Positions 16,781-25,345 of a stretch of DNA of 38,892 bases are shown here, piece after piece. The position numbers and the translations under genes were made by a program. Source of the DNA: Caldilineaceae bacterium (lineage in GTDB: Bacteria > Chloroflexota > Anaerolineae > Caldilineales > Caldilineaceae); contig JAHBVH010000079.1 in the NCBI GenBank assembly GCA_019637645.1, positions 1-38,892 of the forward strand, read 5' to 3'. Position 1 is the stretch's first letter. Every line of letters begins with the position of its first letter. Under the pieces are notes generated by a model. That model ran no database searches. It was not told the origin of the DNA and saw only the letters and a list, made by a program, of their open reading frames with translations.

Positions 16781-17551
16781 ATGAGTAGTTTTATTGAAAA
16801 TACAACACCGGAATTACCCGCACAAGTGCATGGCCTGCCCAGCCAAACGGCCCTTGTGCCGCCCGTTAATGGGAGTTCCTCAACACGCCCCCTTGTAACG
16901 ATTGAACAAGTCCGTCGCGATCCAGAGGTGGTTGCCTTTATCCGTAGTGCGAATGAGGCCCTACGGGCACTCGGCTATACCGAGCATGGACAGCGCCATG
17001 CGGGGTTGGTTGGTCATATTGCAGCGAATATCCTCGAACGCTTGCACTATGAAGAACGGACGAGCCAATTAGCCAACATCGCTGGCTATCTACATGACAT
17101 TGGGAATACGATTCACCGCGAAAACCACGCGTTGAGTGGTAGCCTCATGGCTTGGCACATTCTGTCGCGCCTGGGGATGGGCCCCGACGAATGTGCCTTG
17201 GTGATGAATGCGATTGGCAACCATGAAGAAGAGCGGGGCTTGGCGACCAATGCGGTCTCGGCTGCGCTCATTATTGCCGATAAATCAGATGTGCACCGGA
17301 GCCGTGTCCAAAACCCCGATATGGCAACCTTTGACATTCACGATCGGGTGAACTATGCATCGACCCGCAGCTTTGTCCGCGTGCGGGCCGAAGAGAAAAT
17401 TATCGCGCTTGAATTGCAGATTGATAATGAGTATGCCCAAGTGATTGAATACTTTGAAATTTTTCTCAGCCGGATGACCATGGTCCGCCAAGCGGTACAA
17501 TTCCTGGGATGCGAATTTCAGCTGATTATTAACGAAACACGATTTTCCTAA
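16781..17551 (+). CDS. HD-domain metal-dependent phosphohydrolase
   Basis: This is a 256-residue cytosolic protein with an HD domain. The metal-binding pattern is visible as H in [17 protein letters not shown], the HD pair in [19 protein letters not shown], and the distal NHEEE. The N-terminal 45 residues are low-complexity and probably flexible. HD enzymes hydrolyse phosphomonoesters or phosphodiesters of nucleotides or second messengers; the substrate here is unknown. Given cdaA nearby, a cyclic-di-AMP link is tempting, but the domain lacks the 7TM-HD architecture of PgpH and the link is speculation. ATG at 16781 is preferred over the frame from 16715, whose Arg/Lys-rich start does not look like protein. 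AAAAGG lies upstream at long spacing. Confidence 0.85.
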   Translation: MSSFIENTTPELPAQVHGLPSQTALVPPVNGSSSTRPLVTIEQVRRDPEVVAFIRSANEALRALGYTEHGQRHAGLVGHIAANILERLHYEERTSQLANIAGYLHDIGNTIHRENHALSGSLMAWHILSRLGMGPDECALVMNAIGNHEEERGLATNAVSAALIIADKSDVHRSRVQNPDMATFDIHDRVNYASTRSFVRVRAEEKIIALELQIDNEYAQVIEYFEIFLSRMTMVRQAVQFLGCEFQLIINETRFS

Positions 17552-17663
17552 GCGATAAAACCCTGGGCTGCCGCCTAACGACTATTCCCAGCCAGCTAAT
17601 GCGGTGTGCCATGCGAAACGTGTGCGGTCAGACTACACCTATTGGGCTCTCCGCGGCCTGGTC

Positions 17664-17719
17664 CGGTGTGGTGGATGATGGGTAGGTCGCCGTCAAACCA
17701 TCTTTACGGAGCCACACCG
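17664..17719 (+). promoter_or_regulatory. Structured element in the argF upstream region
   Basis: CGGTGTGG (17664-17671) pairs with CCACACCG (17712-17719), and inside it GATGG can pair with CCATC. This gives a two-tier hairpin of 56 bases in a 329-base gap. It could be an RNA leader element or an operator. No known riboswitch consensus was recognised. Confidence 0.35.
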
Positions 17720-17748
17720 TAGGCAGTGACTGTCACCTTATAGCTAAA

Positions 17749-17785
17749 CCCTATCAAAGTTGTCCCAATGGGCAACTTTGATGGG
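17749..17785 (+). promoter_or_regulatory. Strong hairpin in the argF upstream region
   Basis: ATCAAAGTTG (17753-17762) pairs with CAACTTTGAT (17773-17782). CCC/GGG pairs extend it inward around an AAT loop and outward past a bulged T. No U-tract follows, so a terminator is unlikely. A transcription-factor site or RNA regulatory hairpin is possible. It lies 95 bases before the argF start. Confidence 0.45.
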
Positions 17786-17880
17786 CTCTATCTATGAGCT
17801 TGCCTCTGCTTACACGTTGGGTTTGTCACAGTCAACCGAACGTTCATTCAACCAAAGCATAAATAGAAAGCAGTCATCTA

Positions 17881-18834
17881 GTGGCAACGCAGACCAACAC
17901 GATTCCCCCGCTCTCGCATTTTTTGGATCTTCAGAGTCTTTCCGATGCACAATTTTGGGGGTTGCTCCGCCTCGCCAAATTTCTGAAGGAAGAACGGGCA
18001 CGCTTGGGGCGTAATACACCAACACTGGCGGGGAAATCGTTGGCAATGATCTTTCAAAAGCCAAGCCTGCGCACACGGGTGAGCTTTGAAATGGGCATGC
18101 AACACTTAGGGGGACACGCCTTATATCTAAGCCCCCAAGAGGTTGGCCTAGGCGTACGTGAGAGCGCCGCGGATGTGGCGCGTGTCCTCAGTGGCTATGT
18201 CGATGGGATCATGGCACGCGTCTTTGATCATACCGAGGTGACGGCGTTGGCCGAGTGGGGCACGGTTCCGGTAATCAATGGACTGAGTGACTTTAGCCAT
18301 CCCTGTCAGGCCCTGGCCGATATCTTCACCTTGTGGGAAGAAGTGGGTGATCTGACGGGGCGCACCCTTGTTTATATTGGGGATGGTGCCAATAATGTGG
18401 CGACCAGTCTGGTACAGGCGGCTGGCAAAGTGGGGATGGAAATCCGCATTGTTGCGCCCCAAGGCTATCAGCCCGAGCCCGCCATTACGCAGTCTACGGA
18501 TGCTGATGTCACCGTTACCGATGATCTGGATGGGGTCATCGGGGCGGATGTACTTTACACCGATGTATGGACAAGCATGGGCCAAGAAGCCGAGCGGGAT
18601 GCTCGCCTGCGGGTCTTCCCGCCGTACCAAATCAATGAGGCGCTCCTGAACCGTACTCGCAACGCCGCGGTGAAAGTGTTACACTGTTTACCGGCCCATC
18701 GTGGCGAAGAGATCACAGATGCGGTGGCGGATGGGCAACAAAGCCTGCTTTTTCCGCAAGCCCATAATCGTTTGCATGCGCAAAAAGCCGTGTTGGCTCA
18801 CCTCATCGGGGGTGTGCCACTGATCGCAGCCTAG
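17881..18834 (+). CDS. argF: Ornithine carbamoyltransferase
   Basis: This is a 317-residue cytosolic enzyme of arginine biosynthesis that makes citrulline from ornithine and carbamoyl phosphate. The carbamoyl-phosphate loop is [13 protein letters not shown] (59-70), a Ser variant of the usual STRTR. Other signatures are [23 protein letters not shown], and the ornithine motif [16 protein letters not shown] of the ornithine loop is present (TSMGQEAE), which separates it from other transcarbamylases. The start is a GTG at 17881 with only a weak AGAAAG upstream. A large structured gap lies in front of it. No other arg gene is adjacent, so the pathway is scattered. A hairpin at 18854-18886 closes it. 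Confidence 0.94.
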   Translation: MATQTNTIPPLSHFLDLQSLSDAQFWGLLRLAKFLKEERARLGRNTPTLAGKSLAMIFQKPSLRTRVSFEMGMQHLGGHALYLSPQEVGLGVRESAADVARVLSGYVDGIMARVFDHTEVTALAEWGTVPVINGLSDFSHPCQALADIFTLWEEVGDLTGRTLVYIGDGANNVATSLVQAAGKVGMEIRIVAPQGYQPEPAITQSTDADVTVTDDLDGVIGADVLYTDVWTSMGQEAERDARLRVFPPYQINEALLNRTRNAAVKVLHCLPAHRGEEITDAVADGQQSLLFPQAHNRLHAQKAVLAHLIGGVPLIAA

Positions 18835-18853
18835 CGCCGTCCGTTCTGTAACG

Positions 18854-18886
18854 CAAGAGCACCGCCCTGAAGAGACGGTGCTCTTG
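18854..18886 (+). terminator. Hairpin after argF
   Basis: CAAGAGCACCG (18854-18864) pairs perfectly with CGGTGCTCTTG (18876-18886) around an 11-base loop, 20 bases past the argF stop. It lacks a U-tract, so efficiency is uncertain. Confidence 0.6.
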
Positions 18887-18948
18887 TGGGTACCCGTTGG
18901 GTGTGGGCGGCTAGGCCGAAAGACTGAATCAACAGTGTACTAAGTATC

Positions 18949-19018
18949 TATCCTGAAATTTCTGTGACCGCCTCGCGCTATGGCAGGCTTGACGGGAACC
19001 ACAACCAATTTCAGGATA
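18949..19018. repeat. Widely spaced inverted repeat upstream of cdaA
   Basis: TATCCTGAAATT (18949-18960) and AATTTCAGGATA (19007-19018) are a perfect 12-base inverted repeat enclosing 46 bases. The right arm lies where the -35 region of the downstream TATAAT (19034) would be. It could be a small palindromic element or a paired operator. Confidence 0.6.
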
Positions 19019-19033
19019 AGTTCTAAGTCCTCC

Positions 19034-19039
19034 TATAAT
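19034..19039 (+). promoter_or_regulatory. Candidate -10 box of the cdaA operon
   Basis: Perfect TATAAT at 19034-19039, about 100 bases before cdaA. The -35 position (TTTCAG or TTCAGG) is poor and falls inside the right arm of the inverted repeat, suggesting the promoter may need an activator or be blocked by a protein bound there. Confidence 0.45.
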
Positions 19040-19140
19040 TTTCTGGGGTGTATGGCGCATCTCCGATTTCTATCGAGCAATCTGTCGCAGCCGAGCGAGG
19101 CAAACGCAACTTTTGGCTGCATTGAGGCGTATACGCAAAG

Positions 19141-19911
19141 ATGACTGAAATTTTGGCCTCGCTGAGCCGCTTACAAGATATACAGAATCTATTAGACATT
19201 GCCCTGGTCTCCTTGGTCTTTTATATTCTGCTACGCTTTTTTCATGGGACTCAGGCTGTGCAGCTATTGCGTGGGATTCTACTCATCGCGCTCGCCACGG
19301 CCATTGTAAGCCAGCTCAGTAATCTCACTGCCTTCAATTGGTTGCTTAGCCAAAGCATGAATGTGATTTTGGTGGCAATCCCTGTGATCTTTCAGCCCGA
19401 ACTGCGCCGCGCGTTAGAAAGAGTCGGACGTTCTGCGCCCCTCTTTGGCCGCCGCTCGGATAATACCGGCACCCAAAGTGTGATCAATGAAGTGGTCAAG
19501 GCCGTGGAGCAATTGGTGCAACGGCGCCATGGTGCCTTGATTGTCTTTGAAGGGGACACCGGGCTTAATGACATTGCCGTCCACGGTGTTGCGCTCAATT
19601 CGGAGATCACAGCCGAGCTATTAACGACCATTTTCTTTCCCAATACCGCCTTACACGATGGCGCGGTTGTCATTCGGCGGGACCGCATCGTCGCCGCAAG
19701 TTGTGTGTTGCCTTTATCAGAACATGAACTAACCGATAAACAGATGGGTACGCGTCATCGCGCTGCCTTGGGGATTGCCGAACAGACCGACGCTTTGACC
19801 CTTGTTGTTTCGGAAGAAAGAGGGTCTGTGTCAGTGGCCCAAAACGCACGTATCTTGCGTGTGGAGACTGGAGTGCTACGCACAATTTTGAGTAATTTCT
19901 ATCGAGTTTAA
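19141..19911 (+). CDS. cdaA: Diadenylate cyclase CdaA
   Basis: This is a 256-residue membrane-bound enzyme that makes cyclic di-AMP from two ATP. Three N-terminal membrane helices (about 20-95) precede the DAC domain. The catalytic motifs are LHDGAVVI with DGA at 173-175 and GTRHRAALG with RHR at 205-207. Length and layout match CdaA/YbbP rather than DisA. It is followed after one base by the YbbR-type regulator gene, the usual cdaA-cdaR arrangement. Cyclic di-AMP controls potassium, osmotic and cell-wall homeostasis in known systems. Confidence 0.95.
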   Translation: MTEILASLSRLQDIQNLLDIALVSLVFYILLRFFHGTQAVQLLRGILLIALATAIVSQLSNLTAFNWLLSQSMNVILVAIPVIFQPELRRALERVGRSAPLFGRRSDNTGTQSVINEVVKAVEQLVQRRHGALIVFEGDTGLNDIAVHGVALNSEITAELLTTIFFPNTALHDGAVVIRRDRIVAASCVLPLSEHELTDKQMGTRHRAALGIAEQTDALTLVVSEERGSVSVAQNARILRVETGVLRTILSNFYRV

Positions 19912-19912
19912 C

Positions 19913-21277
19913 ATGCAGATTCAAAGAAAACTGCGCCTCTTTTGGAGTAGCGCCGTCGGCCATATTAGTACGTTGCTGCTCTCGTTGATTATGGGAACGA
20001 TTGTTTGGTTAATTGCTATCAATGAAACCAATCCACTCATTACCCAAGATTTTCCCGAAACCATCCCCATTGAGGTGCGCGGCTTAACCACAACGCAGCT
20101 ACAAGCAGTACAAGATCTGAGCAAGGAATATGTGCGATTGGTGTTACGCGCCCCCCAAAGTACGTGGGCGACTTTGCGCGCGCGCGATCTACCCGCCTAT
20201 ATCGATTTGAGTGGCCTTGGCGCAGGTGCCCACGATGTCCCGATCCATGTTGAGCCGCGCGACGCTAATGTGGATGTGATCGAGGTCCAACGTGGTCAAT
20301 TACGGGTCCAGCTTGATCCGGTGATTACCAAAACCTTGACGATCGAAGCTGCTGTGATGGACAATGCCGAATATGGCTATTCTTGGCAACAGCCGACCAT
20401 CAATCCGCCAACCGTGACAGTCATCGGCCCAGAGACCCAAGTGAACCGGGTAACAGCGGCTGTCACCGATGTCTATTTGCGGGGGGCGCGCGTTCAGGTA
20501 GAACGGGTGGAACGTGTCCAACTGCTCGATCGCCAGACGCAGCCGGTCGTCAATGTTGCGGCAACGCCAGCCGCGGTGGAAGTGGTCATTCCGGTCGCGC
20601 GTTGGCCCAGCCAGCGGGTTGCCGCTGTGCGGGTCAAGTTGACGGGGGAATTAGCCTATGGCTACCGATTGGGCCGCGTTACTGCAACGCCTTCGACCGT
20701 GGTCTTATATGGCCCGGTGAATGCCCTCGAGCAGACCTCTGGCGTAGTGGAAACCGTGCCGCTGGCGTTGGATAATGTCAAAGAAAATGTGCGGACGACC
20801 CTGGATCTGGTCCTTCCGGAAGGCGTGAATGCCTCCGAAGGCAACAGCGTCTCGGTGGTCGCCGAAATCTTACCCGTTGAAGGCGGCAAAACCATTCAGT
20901 TGAAGCCGCTCGTCATGTATGTGGGCCCAGGGCTCAAGACCGCGGCGATCGTGCCTGACACGGTCGATGTCATTCTGAGTGGGCCGCTAAATCTGCTGAG
21001 TTCGCTTGGCTCGGATGATGTCTATGTGATGTTGGATGTCAATGGGCTGCCCGAAGGCAGTTATGCCATTCAGGCCCAAGTGGCCAACCCTACGGGTATT
21101 CGCTTGGAGGGCGTATTGCCCGAGACCGTCGAGGTGGTGCTGAGCGCAACCGAGCCAACCACCACAACGTTGGAGGGTGCGCTACCACTCTCGATAACCC
21201 AAACAACTACCGTCAGTACAACGCTCACCGTCACACCAACGACGGCAATGACGACAACCCCTGCTGTCACCGAATGA
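19913..21277 (+). CDS. cdaR: YbbR-domain protein, CdaA regulator
   Basis: This is a 454-residue protein with one N-terminal membrane helix (about 15-38) and then repeated YbbR domains, probably four, outside the membrane. Repeated patterns such as PIEVRGL, PTVTVIGPETQVNRVTAAVTDVYL, PSTVVLYGPVNALEQ and PDTVDVILSGPLNLL mark them. CdaR-type proteins bind CdaA and tune cyclic-di-AMP synthesis. The last 40 residues are very rich in Thr and probably disordered. The start is one base past the cdaA stop. der follows after 32 bases. Confidence 0.88.
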   Translation: MQIQRKLRLFWSSAVGHISTLLLSLIMGTIVWLIAINETNPLITQDFPETIPIEVRGLTTTQLQAVQDLSKEYVRLVLRAPQSTWATLRARDLPAYIDLSGLGAGAHDVPIHVEPRDANVDVIEVQRGQLRVQLDPVITKTLTIEAAVMDNAEYGYSWQQPTINPPTVTVIGPETQVNRVTAAVTDVYLRGARVQVERVERVQLLDRQTQPVVNVAATPAAVEVVIPVARWPSQRVAAVRVKLTGELAYGYRLGRVTATPSTVVLYGPVNALEQTSGVVETVPLALDNVKENVRTTLDLVLPEGVNASEGNSVSVVAEILPVEGGKTIQLKPLVMYVGPGLKTAAIVPDTVDVILSGPLNLLSSLGSDDVYVMLDVNGLPEGSYAIQAQVANPTGIRLEGVLPETVEVVLSATEPTTTTLEGALPLSITQTTTVSTTLTVTPTTAMTTTPAVTE

Positions 21278-21309
21278 ATAGGCCGACCTAGCTGAATCGA
21301 GAAAATGTT

Positions 21310-22695
21310 ATGAAACAAAAGAAACCCGTTGTTGCTCTTGTTGGGCGACCAAATGTGGGAAAATCGACCCTCTTTAACCGTATCTTAGGCCGGCGGGTCG
21401 CCATTGTTGAAGATCTGCCCGGTACGACCCGCGATCGAATTTATGGCGATGCCGATTGGAATGGGGTTGGCTTTCTGATTATTGATACTGGGGGATTGGA
21501 GGCGCCTTCGGAAGTGGGAGCCGCGCGCTTGCGGCAGCCAGACGCTGTCCCGCTGGCGAGTGACTCGGTAGACTTTGTGCGGCCGATTCAGAACCAAGCC
21601 CAAGTCGCCATTGAGGAAGCCGACGCGATTGTCTTTGTCGTCGATGGCCGCGAAGGACTCACCGCCGCCGATCAAGATGTGGCCGAAGTATTGCGCATGT
21701 CCAGTAAGCCCATCTTTGTGGCGGTGAATAAGACGGAAAATGTCGATCGCAAGCTCGAAGCGGTCGAGTTCTGGAGTTTGGGCCTTGGTGAGCCCGCCGC
21801 GATCAGCGCCTACCATGGCGATGGGGTTGGCGATTTGTTAGATGAGATTGTCAAAGCGCTCCCGGCCTACCCCGCTAATTATGAAGAAGAAAAGCTCATG
21901 GGGATTGCCATTGTGGGGCGGCCCAATGTTGGTAAAAGCAGCCTCCTCAATGCCTTGCTCGGTTCAGAACGGGCTATCGTCAGTGATGTACCGGGCACCA
22001 CGCGCGATCCGATTGATACAGAAGTTGTCTATAATGGCGAGCGGATTGTGTTGATCGACACCGCCGGTATTCGGCGGCGCGGGAGTATTGAGCAGGGGAT
22101 TGAGCAATATAGTGTGCTGCGTGGCATGCGCAGCATTGATCGCGCCGATGTGGCACTGTTGCTGATCGATGCCAACGAGGGGGTAACGGCACAAGATGCC
22201 CATGTGGCAGGCTACGTCCTCGAGCGCAATAAAGGGGTGGTGGTCATTGTCAACAAGTGGGACATGATCGAAAAAGATGAGCACACCATGGTGCAATTTG
22301 CCAAGCAAGTACGCGAGGAGCTGAAATTTCTGAGCTATGTACCGGTGATCTTTATTAGTGCCAAAACCCACCAGCGGGTGCACCAAGTATTGCCCACCGC
22401 GCTCGATGTGATCGCTGCGCGCCGTCATCGCCTATCCACCAGCGAACTCAATCAGCTCTTGCGCGATGCCTATGATCACTCAATGCCGCCGACCAAGAAT
22501 GGTCGGCATCTGCGCATCTATTACGGCACCCAAGTAGAAATAGAGCCACCGAGCTTTGTGATCTTTATCAATGATCCAGAGCTTGTCCACTTTTCCTATG
22601 AGCGTTATCTGGAGAATCGGATTCGCGCCCACTATCCGTTTACGGGGACGCCGATTCGGATCTTCTTCCGGGCCCGGCGCAACGAGCAACAGTAG
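21310..22695 (+). CDS. der: Ribosome-assembly GTPase Der (EngA)
   Basis: This is a 461-residue double-GTPase needed for 50S subunit maturation. G-domain 1 has GRPNVGKST (12-20), PGTTRD (37-42) and DTGG (59-62). G-domain 2 has GRPNVGKSS, PGTTRDPID, DTAG and NKWD. A KH-like C-terminal domain ends in RRNEQQ. Two oddities lie in G1. About 20 extra residues (roughly 65-90) follow DTGG in the switch II region. The G4 motif reads NKTE (140-143) rather than NKxD, with Glu in place of the base-selecting Asp. Both could be lineage features. It is in line with cdaA and cdaR, so co-transcription is likely. Confidence 0.95.
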   Translation: MKQKKPVVALVGRPNVGKSTLFNRILGRRVAIVEDLPGTTRDRIYGDADWNGVGFLIIDTGGLEAPSEVGAARLRQPDAVPLASDSVDFVRPIQNQAQVAIEEADAIVFVVDGREGLTAADQDVAEVLRMSSKPIFVAVNKTENVDRKLEAVEFWSLGLGEPAAISAYHGDGVGDLLDEIVKALPAYPANYEEEKLMGIAIVGRPNVGKSSLLNALLGSERAIVSDVPGTTRDPIDTEVVYNGERIVLIDTAGIRRRGSIEQGIEQYSVLRGMRSIDRADVALLLIDANEGVTAQDAHVAGYVLERNKGVVVIVNKWDMIEKDEHTMVQFAKQVREELKFLSYVPVIFISAKTHQRVHQVLPTALDVIAARRHRLSTSELNQLLRDAYDHSMPPTKNGRHLRIYYGTQVEIEPPSFVIFINDPELVHFSYERYLENRIRAHYPFTGTPIRIFFRARRNEQQ

Positions 22696-22703
22696 AATCG
22701 ATT

Positions 22704-23636
22704 ATGCAAGGATTACGCCTCTATAGTATCGAACTCGTATTGGTGGCTGCTTTGCTGGGGGCCATTGGCTTTTTTGGATATCTCGGCTACGGTTTGGTCT
22801 ACACCACCCCTACCTTCTCGGGCGGACAAGCCTATCATTATGTTGTCCGCCAAGTTGAAAAGGGGGAACGTAACACGGGTAGCGCCAACAATTTGGCTGT
22901 TGGTGACTGGCTGGCCCAAGAGGTTGCCGGTGCTGATTGGCAAGTTTATATTCAACCCTTTAGCTTGGCGAATGGTTTCGAGGCGCGCAATATTATTGCC
23001 ATTTCGTCCACTGCGGCCCCCAGCACGCCGGTTGTGTTATTGGCCGCTCACTATGATACGCGCTTCTTCGCCGATGCCGACCCTACGCCAGAACTACGCG
23101 TCAATGCCCCGCTTGGGGCCAACAGCAATGCTTCGGGCGTAGCGCTGCTGCTCGAGCTGGTGCGTACCTTGAATGTTGAAGATAGTGGCTACACTTTTTG
23201 CTTGGCTCTCTTCGATGCCGATGATAACGGCAATCTGCAAGACTGGGAACCTTTCTGGGGCAGCCGTTTCTTTGTCCAGAATGCGGCTGAAAGTATTGAC
23301 CGCTGTCGCCAGCCGCAGTTGGTGATTGTGGTGGATACGGTAGGCTACCCTGGGCAAAGCTTATCCATCGTTGCCGAAAATGATGTAGCCGCTGTGCGCG
23401 ATTCGCTTCAGCAAGTGGCGAATGAACTAGGCTACGCCAGTAAATTTCGTAATGATAACGCCGGGACAATCACCACGCCCTTACTTCAACTTGGCGCGCC
23501 AACGCTCATGATCACCAGCTTCACCTATCCCTACCGCTACACGACCCAAGATACCGTGGATAAAGTCAGTGCTGAAACGTTGCTAAGCGTTGGCCGCACC
23601 CTGGAGACTTGGCTGGAACGCGGCAACGCGCCGTAG
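22704..23636 (+). CDS. M28-family peptidase-like protein, possibly inactive
   Basis: This is a 310-residue protein with an N-terminal membrane anchor (about 9-32) and an extracellular domain of the M28 zinc aminopeptidase/glutaminyl-cyclase fold. AAHYDTR (114-120) keeps the first His-x-Asp. The next motif is ANSNASG (139-145) where active enzymes have A-N-D-x-A-S-G, so the bridging Asp is Ser141. The Glu pair is Asp-rich (FDADDNG), VDTVG is kept, and the final metal His expected in the YPYRYTTQDTVDKV segment is not obvious. It may be a pseudoenzyme or use a changed metal site. It starts 8 bases after der and probably shares its transcript. Confidence 0.82.
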   Translation: MQGLRLYSIELVLVAALLGAIGFFGYLGYGLVYTTPTFSGGQAYHYVVRQVEKGERNTGSANNLAVGDWLAQEVAGADWQVYIQPFSLANGFEARNIIAISSTAAPSTPVVLLAAHYDTRFFADADPTPELRVNAPLGANSNASGVALLLELVRTLNVEDSGYTFCLALFDADDNGNLQDWEPFWGSRFFVQNAAESIDRCRQPQLVIVVDTVGYPGQSLSIVAENDVAAVRDSLQQVANELGYASKFRNDNAGTITTPLLQLGAPTLMITSFTYPYRYTTQDTVDKVSAETLLSVGRTLETWLERGNAP

Positions 23637-23942
23637 CCATGGGCATTATCCGCAAACGTAATGCCATGGCACCTAGCACGGTTCCCGTTTCACGCATGGT
23701 GCGATACACTTGGCAGCTTCTCAAAAACCTGTCAGGTGTATCGGGTACTTTTCAAACCGTTTCTAAGCAATTTGTGAGATTTTTCGGCCAAAATTAGGTA
23801 CTAGCGTACCAGTTACCTTTGCTCCGATCTATAGTACAATGGACCGTATACGATGTGCTCCCGTGGGAGCCACGCGTGCGTTGTGAGTTTTGCTGGGTTG
23901 GCGGTTCGGCAAAAAAGCACCTCACCAATTGGCTGCTGAGCG
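23637..23942. other. Intergenic region before the response regulator
   Basis: About 300 bases with no convincing gene. It holds a half-palindromic repeat copy (CAAAAACCTGTCAGGTGT, 23722-23739) shortly after the M28-family gene. TTACCT (23813-23818), a 16-base spacer and TACAAT (23835-23840) could be the promoter of the response-regulator gene. Confidence 0.45.
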
Positions 23943-24368
23943 ATGGAAAAAGGTATGAAGGCATTGCTGCGCGAGGTCCAGTATCCGACTTATGCGCTTG
24001 TCGTCGAGGATGAAGAGAAGTTAGGCCGTTTTGTCTGTATGCTGCTTAAACAGGCCGGTTACCATGCCGTGACTTGTCAGAGTATTGGAGAAGCGCGCCG
24101 TCTTCTCACCGATGGCCAATGGCACTTTGTGCTGACTGATATTGTCATGCCGCGTGAAAATGGCTTTGATCTCATGCGGTGGGTCAAGAGCAACTGTCCC
24201 ACGCTGCCAGTGATTGCCATGACCGCGCACTCGACGGAAGCCGTTACGCATCAGATGAATCAATTTGGCTTTGCTGCGGTCTTACATAAACCCTTTACCA
24301 TTGAACACTTTTACCAAGTTGTCCAGCAAATTACGCCCACCTACAGCGCAAGACCTTCCTCTGTTTGA
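23943..24368 (+). CDS. Receiver-only response regulator
   Basis: This is a 141-residue single receiver domain. The acidic pocket is VEDEE (E22, D23), the phospho-acceptor Asp is D66 in VLTDIVMP, the switch Thr is T94 in AMTAHS, and the conserved Lys is K116 in HKPF. No output domain follows, so it acts as a phosphorylation-dependent partner switch like CheY or Spo0F. No histidine kinase gene is in the window. The true start is uncertain: ATG at 23943 has no Shine-Dalgarno, and an in-frame ATG at 23955 would lose four residues. Confidence 0.88.
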   Translation: MEKGMKALLREVQYPTYALVVEDEEKLGRFVCMLLKQAGYHAVTCQSIGEARRLLTDGQWHFVLTDIVMPRENGFDLMRWVKSNCPTLPVIAMTAHSTEAVTHQMNQFGFAAVLHKPFTIEHFYQVVQQITPTYSARPSSV

Positions 24369-24546
24369 CTCCTGCTTAACCCGTTCTTGATCACGCCCCC
24401 ATCCCCAGGATTACAGCCTTCCGGCCCAAGCGTTACCTAGGCCATCGCACACCTTAAAAAGCAGGGTTAAAACCCTTGCCTAACAGCGAAAAGTGCCCGC
24501 AGGCGCTACCTAGCTCTTTCGCGTACTGTGGATGGGGCGCGCCTAT

Positions 24547-25092
24547 TTAGGGTTCTCTGCCCTGTTGATACCGCAGTGATTGTAGCCACCAGCGCTGCTC
24601 CAGCTTCACCAAGGCCCATTCATCATCCCCCTGTTGTACTAGCGCCATTTGGGCTGTGAGCGTCAAGGTTGTCGTTGCGTCAAGGGCGGATAGGGGAGGC
24701 AAAGCAAAAGGAAAGACCGCCACTTGATAGCGATCGAGAATCGCCGCGCGCCCTTGCCACGTATAGTTATCGCTAGGCGTCGCGCTTTGGCGGTCATCAA
24801 CAATTTGGGCGTCAACTGCCCACAGCGTCGCGAGTAAGGCCAGATCATGGTCGATGGCTGCTTGGCGCTCGGCTAGAATCAGGGCTGTCACCGCGGCTTC
24901 ATCATTCGTATAGGCGGCTGTCCCTAGGTGCCAAGGCTGGGTAAGCGGTATTGTGGCTGATGTTGGGGGCGGCAAGAGCTGGTACGTCTCCATCCGACAG
25001 CCAGCCAGCCAGATGGTTAGCAGCCACAGCATCCAATCGGCGTGCTTGCTTGCTGAAACGAGTAGACGCCGGTTCATTTTCTGAAACTTCAT
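24547..25092 (-). CDS. Lipoprotein with NTF2/SnoaL-like domain
   Basis: This is a 181-residue protein. A basic N-region, the hydrophobic WMLWLLTIWLAGC and Cys32 form a lipoprotein signal. From about residue 63 the pattern ALILAERQAAIDHDLALLATLWAVDAQIVDDR, then TWQGRAAILDRYQ and EQRWWLQSLRY fits the NTF2-like alpha-beta cone used by limonene-epoxide hydrolase and SnoaL relatives. These domains bind small ligands or act as scaffolds. No catalytic residues can be assigned. A start at 25092 or the in-frame ATG at 25077 is possible. It stands alone on the minus strand, divergent from lgt. Confidence 0.75.
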   Translation of the reverse strand: MKFQKMNRRLLVSASKHADWMLWLLTIWLAGCRMETYQLLPPPTSATIPLTQPWHLGTAAYTNDEAAVTALILAERQAAIDHDLALLATLWAVDAQIVDDRQSATPSDNYTWQGRAAILDRYQVAVFPFALPPLSALDATTTLTLTAQMALVQQGDDEWALVKLEQRWWLQSLRYQQGREP

Positions 25093-25199
25093 CGTATCAA
25101 TGCCTCCCAGCGCATCAATTCCCTGCCTGATAACTTTGCGAAGCTGCCGAAAAATTATAGGGCAGCCAGCCTACCCACAGAAAATAGAGTGACTGGCCG

Positions 25200-25220
25200 C
25201 TGACAGATTTGGGTTTCAGA
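25200..25220. repeat. Dispersed palindromic repeat, partial copy
   Basis: CTGACAGATTTGGGTTTCAG matches the left arm and centre of the repeat family, but the right arm is degenerate. It lies in the gap between the divergent lipoprotein and lgt genes. TATACT at 25231-25236 may be a -10 box for lgt. Confidence 0.4.
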
Positions 25221-25345
25221 TAGATCGGTCTATACTACTAATATCATGAGGTGTTCGCGTTCTAGGATCAGCCTGTTCTGCGCTGCGCTCAACAAGGTGC
25301 GGCATGGCATCTATAGAGATGTTGCTGACATGGAGGAAATTATCG

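Noticed and set aside
23819..24013. 64-residue ORF before the response regulator
   Set aside because: It has a TTG start inside the promoter area, no ribosome site, and overlaps the receiver-domain gene in another frame.
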